This document shows positions 6,937 to 12,370 of a DNA stretch of 12,370 nt, one piece after another. The notes below the pieces were generated by a model, which worked only from the letters and a program-made list of their open reading frames with translations, was not told where the DNA came from and ran no database searches. Source of the stretch: Bifidobacterium breve (GTDB taxonomy: Bacteria; Actinomycetota; Acidimicrobiia; Acidimicrobiales; Ilumatobacteraceae); NCBI GenBank assembly GCA_943325425.2, contig CALPPJ020000016.1, positions 1 through 12,370 of the forward strand, read 5' to 3'. Positions within the stretch are counted from its first letter, which is position 1. Each line of letters opens with the position of its first letter. The translations under genes and the position numbers were made by a program.

Positions 6937-9171
6937 TTACTCGTCGTCGTCATCAAGGGGTCGGCCGGTGCCAGATCGATAGGCATCGTAGACACCGTCA
7001 ATCTTCTTGATCGTGCGTAGGACCGAATCGAGGTGTCCGGGGTCGGCGAGTTCGAATTCAAAGCGCATTTTTGCGACCCGGTCTCCCCCAGTATGGGTAC
7101 TGCAAGCCACGATATTGACGTGTTGCTCGGACAGTTCATTGGCCACATCGCGAAGTAATCGTGAGCGATCGAGGGCGACGACTTCAACGCTGGCGCGAAA
7201 GACGGTTCCGGTTGAAGACCCATCCCATTCAACATCGACAAGACGTGACGATTGATCGTCGGCAAAAGTTCCAGCGTTCGCACAATCTGAACGGTGGATG
7301 CTCACACCTCGCCCACGAGTAATGAATCCTAAAATCTCGTCTCCAGGTACAGGAGTACAACACTTAGATAACCGAACCAACACGTCGTCGAAGCCTTCGA
7401 CATGAATTCCAACATTGCTATTTCCGCGTCGTCGTAGATCGTCTGGTCTTAAGACCGATGCTGGTAAGCGTTCCTCGGACTCCGAGTCCTCAAAACGGGC
7501 CGCAATTCTTTGTGCGAATTGTGAAGCTTCAACATGGCCCTCGCCGATCGCTGCGAGCAAGGTGTCAAGATCGAGGTAATTCAACGATTCCATTTCGGAA
7601 GTTAAATGAGAACTCTCCATCACCCGATTGACAGGTAGCCGTACCCGACGAAGTTCTTTCGACAAATCTTCACGACCCGCTTCAATGAGGTCTTCACGTT
7701 TCTCACGCGAGAACCACTGTTTGACTTTGTTGCGGGCTTTAGGCGAAGAAATGAATTCAAGCCACTCACGTGATGGGCTCGCGGATTCAACTTTTGAGGT
7801 AAAGATTTCGCAAGTATCACCAGATTTTAATTGGTGAGTTAAAGGAACTAGTCGCCCATTGACGCGAGCGCCGATGCAAGCATTGCCGATCGCCGTATGA
7901 ACAGAGTAAGCAAAGTCAACCGGGCACGAGCCGAGCGGTAAAGCAATCACGCGACCTTTTGGAGTGAACACAAAGATTTCGTCTTGGTCGAGATCAGTCT
8001 TCAGACTCTCCATGAATTGGGCTGGATCAGCAATGTCGCTTTGCCAATCAATAATGCGGTTCAACCAATCAATGTCGGGGGTCTCGTTGTCATCTTTGTA
8101 AGCCCAGTGGGCGGCAACTCCCCATTCGGCTCGTTGATGCATTTCGCGAGTTCGAATTTGAATTTCGAGCGGCTTTCCACCTGGTCCAATGACTGTGGTG
8201 TGCAAACTTTGATACAGGTTGAATTTCGGCATAGCCACGTAGTCCTTGAATCGCCCAACGATGGGCTTCCAAGTGCCGTGAATGCAACCCAAAGCTGCGT
8301 AGCAATCCTTCACCGAATCAACAACGACACGAATTGCGACGATGTCAAAGATCTCGTCAAATTCCTTGCCCTTTTGAATCATCTTTTCGTAGATGCTCCA
8401 CAAGTGTTTTCCGCGACCGGTGACATCAGCATCAATGTTGAGGTCAATCAACTTGGTACGAACATCGGACATTGCTTTGGCCAAATACACATCGCGTTCT
8501 GGACTTCGACTACTTACTAAGTGGTCTAGTTCGGCGTATCTCTTTGGGTACATGGAAGCAAAAGCCAAGTCTTCAAGTTGTTGTTTGAGGCCTTGCATTC
8601 CGAGGCGATGGGCAAGCGGCGCGTAGATGTCCAGGGTTTCACTGGCTATGCGTTGTTGCTTTTCAACAGGCATAGCTGCGATGGTGCGCATGTTGTGTAG
8701 ACGATCGGCCAACTTGATAATCAGGACTCGTAAGTCTTTTGCCATGGCGACCAGCATTTTTCGCATGGTCGCTGCTTGTTGCTCTTCTTTGGAGTCAAAG
8801 CGAATTCGATCAAGTTTGGTAACGCCATCAACGATCGCGGCTACTTCCGGTCCGAAATCGCGTTCAACATCAGCCACCGTAATGTCGGTGTCCTCGACCG
8901 CATCGTGTAATAAGGCCGCGATCACGGTGGTCTCATCAAGTCCGATATCGGCGACGATCTTGGCTACTGCCAAAGGATGGTTGATATACCCCTCACCGCT
9001 CTTTCGGGTTTGTTGCGAATGAGCTGCTCGGGCAGTCTCAAATGCTTTAGTCATTAACGCGGTAGAGGCCTTGGGATGACGGCGTCGGAAAGAGAGTAAA
9101 ACTGGGGCCATTTCGTCGTCGGGTGAACTATGTTGACGCCTCCAAGGGAGAAGACGAGTCACCGTGGCCAT
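6937..9171 (-). CDS. relA: bifunctional (p)ppGpp synthetase/hydrolase Rel
   Basis: A 744-residue long RelA/SpoT homologue that makes (p)ppGpp from ATP and GDP/GTP at stalled ribosomes and also degrades it. The hydrolase HD domain (about 43-200) is intact: H65, H89-D90, the HDAVED run at 89-94, and LADRLHNMRT (154-163). The synthetase domain (about 255-365) has RFKD at 307-310, the RXKD form of bifunctional enzymes (monofunctional RelA has EXDD), then YQSLHTTVIGP (320-330) and EIQIRT (336-341). A TGS domain follows (about 398-458), then a helical part, the zinc-finger/RIS region with C604-C605 and HRSDC ending at C630, and a C-terminal ACT domain (about 658-732). All domains are in normal order and length. 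The ATG at 9171 has no Shine-Dalgarno; gaps of 64 and 80 nt on either side suggest its own transcript. Actinobacteria usually have one such Rel. Confidence 0.97.
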   Translation of the reverse strand: MATVTRLLPWRRQHSSPDDEMAPVLLSFRRRHPKASTALMTKAFETARAAHSQQTRKSGEGYINHPLAVAKIVADIGLDETTVIAALLHDAVEDTDITVADVERDFGPEVAAIVDGVTKLDRIRFDSKEEQQAATMRKMLVAMAKDLRVLIIKLADRLHNMRTIAAMPVEKQQRIASETLDIYAPLAHRLGMQGLKQQLEDLAFASMYPKRYAELDHLVSSRSPERDVYLAKAMSDVRTKLIDLNIDADVTGRGKHLWSIYEKMIQKGKEFDEIFDIVAIRVVVDSVKDCYAALGCIHGTWKPIVGRFKDYVAMPKFNLYQSLHTTVIGPGGKPLEIQIRTREMHQRAEWGVAAHWAYKDDNETPDIDWLNRIIDWQSDIADPAQFMESLKTDLDQDEIFVFTPKGRVIALPLGSCPVDFAYSVHTAIGNACIGARVNGRLVPLTHQLKSGDTCEIFTSKVESASPSREWLEFISSPKARNKVKQWFSREKREDLIEAGREDLSKELRRVRLPVNRVMESSHLTSEMESLNYLDLDTLLAAIGEGHVEASQFAQRIAARFEDSESEERLPASVLRPDDLRRRGNSNVGIHVEGFDDVLVRLSKCCTPVPGDEILGFITRGRGVSIHRSDCANAGTFADDQSSRLVDVEWDGSSTGTVFRASVEVVALDRSRLLRDVANELSEQHVNIVACSTHTGGDRVAKMRFEFELADPGHLDSVLRTIKKIDGVYDAYRSGTGRPLDDDDE

Positions 9172-9235
9172 GGGCTAAGTATCGCAGGAAGAATCAATGA
9201 ACGGGTGGTTTTAGTCGTCCCGCGGGCGAACCTGG
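9172..9235 (-). promoter_or_regulatory. apt-rel intergenic gap, possible rel promoter giving a leaderless mRNA
   Basis: This 64-nt gap is one of only two gaps over 22 nt. On the minus strand GATACT (plus 9178-9183) sits 6 nt before the rel ATG and matches four of six bases of TATAAT; transcription would then start at or next to the A of ATG. No ribosome binding site is visible, which agrees with leaderless translation, common in actinobacteria. No clear -35 was found. A CCCGCGGG palindrome lies in the gap (about 9218-9225) but has no loop or U-run for a terminator. The promoter call is tentative. Confidence 0.3.
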
Positions 9236-9757
9236 TTAGTAGGTGAAGAGCGACTCGACGGCGATTCCATCAAGTTTGGCTCGGCCCTCAAGGAACGGAA
9301 GTTCAATGAGCACCGCTAAAGCCACGATGTCTCCCCCGAGTGCTGACACGAGACGACACGTAGCGGCGGCGGTACCACCTGTTGCTAGAACGTCGTCAAC
9401 AACCAAGATACGTTCACCAGGATGAATGGCGTCTCGGTGAATCTCTAACTTGTCCGAGCCATATTCGAGGTCGTACTCCTCACGGACAACGGCCCAAGGG
9501 AGTTTCCCGGCTTTACGTACGGGCACAAAGCCCGCACCAAGAGCTACGGCAATCGGCGCGCCCAAGATAAATCCGCGCGCCTCAACACCGATGACACGTT
9601 GAATATCGGCATCAACAAAGCGGGCCGCGATTTTGGAAATCGCTTCATTAAATGCTGGCCCATCACCGAGCAATGGAGTGATATCTCGAAATGTGACTCC
9701 AGGGTTCGGATAGTCCGGAATGGAGCGAATGAACTCTTGCATCGATTCAATACTCAC
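9236..9757 (-). CDS. apt: adenine phosphoribosyltransferase
   Basis: A 173-residue type I phosphoribosyltransferase that converts adenine and PRPP to AMP and pyrophosphate (purine salvage, cytoplasm). Visible motifs: the Apt N-terminal pattern IPDYPNPGVTFRDITPLL (13-30), IGVEARGFILGAPIA (56-70), VPVRKAGKLPW (78-88) and the PRPP-binding loop LVVDDVLATGGTAAA (118-132). The length is typical (about 170-185). The start is GTG at 9757, whose GTGA overlaps the secF stop; no ribosome site is seen, so translation is probably coupled to secF. The secDF-apt-rel order is common in actinobacteria, and placing AMP salvage beside Rel joins two enzymes of purine nucleotide economy. Confidence 0.96.
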   Translation of the reverse strand: MSIESMQEFIRSIPDYPNPGVTFRDITPLLGDGPAFNEAISKIAARFVDADIQRVIGVEARGFILGAPIAVALGAGFVPVRKAGKLPWAVVREEYDLEYGSDKLEIHRDAIHPGERILVVDDVLATGGTAAATCRLVSALGGDIVALAVLIELPFLEGRAKLDGIAVESLFTY

Positions 9758-10908
9758 GATGAACGACGACGCTTCTTGCGCGGTCGTGGCGGATGTGTCA
9801 GCAATGCCGTTGACGAGAGGGACGTTTGGGACGTCGACGAGGCTGACTCAGAATCATCGGCCTGGCGTCGAACTGACTTTGCTCCAGTTGCCCCACCTGA
9901 TATCACCATATGAGCGAGTTCCGCCCCCGTTGCGTGAACACCCTTGAGGTTCTTATAACGGGTCTCACGCTCTTTGAAAATGGAAAGAAGTGGCGTCGCA
10001 ATGTAAATAGATGAGTACGAGCCAGTGAGCAGACCAACGAGAAGAGCGATCGCGAACTCGCGCAATGCAATTGCCCCAAAGACTCCTGAACCCAAAACTA
10101 GAAGGGACAACACGGGAAGGACAGCAGCCAACGAAGTGTTGAGCGAACGCATCAGAACTTGGTTCATGGAAACATTGGTGATGTCAGCCATTGAAGTACG
10201 AGATACCCCAAACTTTTCAATATTGTCCTTAACTTTGTCGAATACCACAATCGTGTCGTATAGCGAAAAGCCCAAAATAGTTAAAAAGGCAACCACAGTG
10301 GCGGGAGTGACTTCGAAACCAATGATTGAGTACAAACCGACACTGATGAGGACGTCGTGCAACATGGCCAAAATTGCGGCTAAGGCCATACGCCATTCAA
10401 ATCTCCAGGCGATATAAATACCGACGAGTACCATGAAAGCAATCAGGGCGCGAATGGCCTTTTCAGTAATTGAACGACCCCACGAGGAACTCACCGAACT
10501 GACTGACACCTCATTGATATCGACGGCGGCTTGAGTTGCTAGTTCACTTTGGACTTTGGCGCGAACTTCGGCGGTTTGATCGCCGACTTGAATACGAATT
10601 GATGTCGTCGTGCCATTGGTCAAAGTTTGTACTTTGGCATTGTCGGTTGGTACCCCGTTGTCTTCAAGAACTGAGCGCGCCGCGTCAACGTCCATGGTGT
10701 CGCTGCTGGGAACTTGCCAGGCCACTCCACCTTCAAAGTCAATACCTAGATTGAGACCACGAGTAAAAAGCGAACCCAAGGTCAAAAGAATCAAAATAAT
10801 TGAGAGAGCGAAACCAATTTTGCGTTTGCCAACAAAATCAAATGATGTTTCGCCATGGTACAAACGACCGAAAATTCCCCGAGGTGAGGTTGCTAATTCG
10901 TTGCTCAT
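9754..10908 (-). CDS. secF: protein translocase subunit SecF
   Basis: A 384-residue inner-membrane protein. With SecD it uses the proton motive force to help pull secreted proteins through SecYEG. Six membrane segments are visible at about 31-49, 151-168, 174-196, 202-224, 262-281 and 284-308. An extracytoplasmic P1 domain lies between the first two. Family motifs: GLNLGIDFEGG (51-61), ILGFSLYDTIVVFDKVKDN (211-229), and RSLNTS (254-259). Length is longer than E. coli SecF (323) because of a cytoplasmic tail after residue 310 that is Ser-rich and ends in PRPRKKRRRSS, possibly contacting lipid or ribosome (inference). The ATG at 10908 overlaps the secD stop (ATGA) and has a strong GGAGGT 5 nt upstream. 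Confidence 0.96.
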   Translation of the reverse strand: MSNELATSPRGIFGRLYHGETSFDFVGKRKIGFALSIILILLTLGSLFTRGLNLGIDFEGGVAWQVPSSDTMDVDAARSVLEDNGVPTDNAKVQTLTNGTTTSIRIQVGDQTAEVRAKVQSELATQAAVDINEVSVSSVSSSWGRSITEKAIRALIAFMVLVGIYIAWRFEWRMALAAILAMLHDVLISVGLYSIIGFEVTPATVVAFLTILGFSLYDTIVVFDKVKDNIEKFGVSRTSMADITNVSMNQVLMRSLNTSLAAVLPVLSLLVLGSGVFGAIALREFAIALLVGLLTGSYSSIYIATPLLSIFKERETRYKNLKGVHATGAELAHMVISGGATGAKSVRRQADDSESASSTSQTSLSSTALLTHPPRPRKKRRRSS

Positions 10909-12370
10909 GCTGCACCTCCAGTTGCATTAACCGTATTGTCGATACCAAAAATTCGGCCACGTTGGAAACGTTTTGTGCGGGCCAATAGCAACATCGTTGG
11001 ACGGGTAAAAAACCAGGCAATGATGATGTCACACAAAGTTGATAGGCCTAAGAAGAAGGCAAAACCTCGAACAGAACCAACAGTGAGATACCACAATGTG
11101 AATGCACCGATGAGTGACACAATGTCAGCAGCCAAAATCGTCTTCCATGCTGATTTGAAACCGCGCTCGGCAGAGTTCTTCAGAGTACGGCCGGACTTGA
11201 GCTCATCTTTCAATTTCTCAAAGAACACCACATACGAGTCAACGGTGACACCGACCGAGACAATGATTCCGGCAATACCAGCCAAACTCAGAGCTAGTCC
11301 ATTGGTTTGAGATAACAAAGAAATGACGTTCCACTGCACAAGACCAGACAAGGTAATTCCGAAAACCACAATGAGTGCGAGTGATCGGTAATAGAGCAAC
11401 ATAAAGAGCAACACCAACAGCACGCCGATTAAACCAGACACAATGGCGGCGTTGAGCGAGTCATCACCCAAAGTTGGCGAAACGATTTGGACAGCTTGTA
11501 CTTCGAGTCGAACTGGTAAGGCTCCACTCTTCAGAACGCGAGCCAAATCTTTTGCTTCTGATTCCTTAAAGTTGCCCGTGATATCGACGCCACCGCTGAA
11601 TGACGGCTGATTGACACTCGGGGCAGATTGGACAACACCGTCGAGGACAATGGCCATACGACCCGTGGGACAAGTTGTTGACTTGGCGTAACACTGCGCA
11701 GCACCAACGTTCCAGAGATCGGCACCAGTGATACCGCTCTTCAAAGTGACTCTGACTCCCCACCCGCCCGAGATGATGTCAGCCTGGGCGTCGTTATTGA
11801 AAACCTCGCCCGTCGCAAAAGACGGCCCGAGCTGATAGATCTCTGAACCATCAGTGTTCTGCACGATGACGGTTGCATTCGGGTCTGCTGGATCACCCAT
11901 TTCGATTGGAGCTGTCGTTGAGTCGGTGACATCGGTTCCGACAGGGTTTTCAGAACCAAGTGGAACGTCGGTTCCCGACGGAAGCGACGCTGAAGAATCT
12001 GTAGTCACCACGGTTGTGGCTGGCACGGTTGTTGAGCCATCAGTTGGAACTGATGTCGCGGCTTGCGGGAAGGTGCGCGACGGTCCACCGGGTGCAGTTG
12101 TTGTCACTGCGAGTGATGTCGTTGCCGCTGGCAGTGTCGTTGAACTTGATGTTGAGTCTGACGTTGAAGTAGTCGTTGTAACACCATCAGCGAGGGTCGT
12201 TGAAGATCCATCAGCAACAGTTGTACTTGAAGTATCGACTGGTGCATTCGGAGCGGCTAACAGAACTGGGCGAAGCAGAACCGCACCAGTTACCTGAACC
12301 AAGCGCAAAGCTTCATCTTGATTGTCAACGCCAGGGAGGTTAACGACGATGGCATCACCTTGACGGATGA
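10905..12370 (-). CDS. secD: protein translocase subunit SecD, N-terminus cut by window edge
   Basis: The frame is open from the right edge to TGA at 10905-10907 (487 residues seen). The N-terminal membrane helix and the start of the P1 domain are missing. The first visible residues, IRQGDAIVVNLPGVDNQDEA, match the SecD P1 pattern before 'LR-LVQVTGAVLLRPVL'. A Ser/Thr-rich linker follows, then the rest of the periplasmic/extracellular domain (AIVLDGVVQSAP, SGGVDITGNF, LKSGALPVRLEV). The membrane half begins near plus position 11440, with five predicted helices and the actinobacterial form of the conserved helix, GIIVSVGVTVDSYVVFFEKL, followed by FKSAWKTILAADIVS. SecD forms the pmf-driven accessory complex with SecF, encoded next with a 4-nt overlap. 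TTG at 12308 is not the start, since homologous sequence continues upstream of it. Confidence 0.96.
   Translation of the reverse strand, partial: IRQGDAIVVNLPGVDNQDEALRLVQVTGAVLLRPVLLAAPNAPVDTSSTTVADGSSTTLADGVTTTTSTSDSTSSSTTLPAATTSLAVTTTAPGGPSRTFPQAATSVPTDGSTTVPATTVVTTDSSASLPSGTDVPLGSENPVGTDVTDSTTAPIEMGDPADPNATVIVQNTDGSEIYQLGPSFATGEVFNNDAQADIISGGWGVRVTLKSGITGADLWNVGAAQCYAKSTTCPTGRMAIVLDGVVQSAPSVNQPSFSGGVDITGNFKESEAKDLARVLKSGALPVRLEVQAVQIVSPTLGDDSLNAAIVSGLIGVLLVLLFMLLYYRSLALIVVFGITLSGLVQWNVISLLSQTNGLALSLAGIAGIIVSVGVTVDSYVVFFEKLKDELKSGRTLKNSAERGFKSAWKTILAADIVSLIGAFTLWYLTVGSVRGFAFFLGLSTLCDIIIAWFFTRPTMLLLARTKRFQRGRIFGIDNTVNATGGAA
10914..10919 (-). promoter_or_regulatory. strong Shine-Dalgarno of secF
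   Basis: The minus strand reads GGAGGT, then GCAGC, then ATG. It is embedded in the last codons of secD, which encode Gly-Gly-Ala-Ala, and supports the secF start at 10908. It should allow efficient re-initiation, useful for making SecD and SecF in similar amounts. Confidence 0.8.
11895..12245 (-). other. Ser/Thr/Val-rich low-complexity linker inside SecD
   Basis: About 117 codons of secD encode almost only Ser, Thr, Val, Ala, Pro, Gly and Asp, with runs such as TTTTSTSDSTSSSTTLP and VPATTVVTTDSS. It sits inside the extracytoplasmic P1 region, just after 'LLRPVLLAAP', and ends before the folded part resumes at 'ADPNATVIVQNTDGSEIYQL'. Composition and lack of order suggest a flexible, possibly glycosylated, linker. 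Pro/Ala-rich inserts occur at a comparable place in mycobacterial SecD, so the position tolerates insertion. Confidence 0.85.

Noticed and set aside
6720..7283. Minus-strand 187-residue open frame spanning the rel end, the gap and the hisS beginning
   Set aside because: It lies in another frame over well-supported Rel and HisRS coding sequence and has no recognisable domain.
7984..8520. Plus-strand 178-residue open frame inside rel
   Set aside because: Antisense to the conserved synthetase domain of Rel, no recognisable motif or ribosome site.
9213..9231. CCCGCGGG palindrome after apt as an intrinsic terminator
   Set aside because: The palindrome leaves no proper loop and no U-run follows on the minus strand.
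11854..12297. Plus-strand 147-residue open frame opposite secD
   Set aside because: It mirrors the SecD Ser/Thr-rich linker; its Val/Ser/Gly-rich low-complexity protein is what the complement of ACT/GTT-rich codons gives, and SecD homology on the other strand is clear.

Overview
The window is a dense, ordinary housekeeping stretch of an actinobacterial chromosome. All eleven genes that can be supported lie on the minus strand, so the genes read from right to left. Read that way they are secD (cut by the right edge), secF, apt, rel, hisS, aspS, an RppH-like Nudix hydrolase gene, rarA, two small membrane-anchored proteins (DUF948-like and DUF6167-like), and a glcD-type FAD-linked oxidase (cut by the left edge). 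The order secD-secF-apt-rel-hisS-aspS-rarA and the DUF948/DUF6167 pair after rarA are familiar from Actinobacteria. The base composition looks near half G+C (judged by eye, not counted), and SecD carries a long Ser/Thr-rich linker. Together these suggest a moderate-GC actinobacterium, perhaps an aquatic member of Acidimicrobiia (Ilumatobacter-like); this placement is inference.

Right part (9236-12370): SecD and SecF, the proton-motive-force-driven auxiliary subunits of the Sec translocon, followed by adenine phosphoribosyltransferase. These three genes are joined by 4-nt overlaps. Middle (5603-9171): a bifunctional Rel (p)ppGpp synthetase/hydrolase stands between the only two sizeable gaps, of 64 and 80 nt. 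It is followed by histidyl- and aspartyl-tRNA synthetases fused by an ATGA overlap. The AspRS has the residues expected of a non-discriminating enzyme that also charges tRNA-Asn. Left part (1-3826): a Nudix hydrolase, the AAA+ recombination factor RarA, and two small proteins, linked by 4-nt overlaps, then glcD after a 21-nt gap.

Six of the ten gene junctions are ATGA or GTGA overlaps, so three coupled transcription units are likely: secDF-apt, rel, and hisS-aspS-nudix-rarA-DUF948-DUF6167-glcD. Purine salvage by Apt uses PRPP, and Rel makes or degrades (p)ppGpp from purine nucleotides when uncharged tRNA accumulates. The synthetases set tRNA charging, so the neighbourhood is thematically linked to translation and the stringent response.

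No tRNA, rRNA, CRISPR array, insertion sequence, phage gene or attachment site was seen, and no intergenic stretch exceeds 80 nt. I see no clear new biological system here. The points most worth checking are the SecD linker, the inverted repeat before hisS, the AspRS specificity residues, the RppH-like Nudix protein and the glcD gene where alaS is often found.
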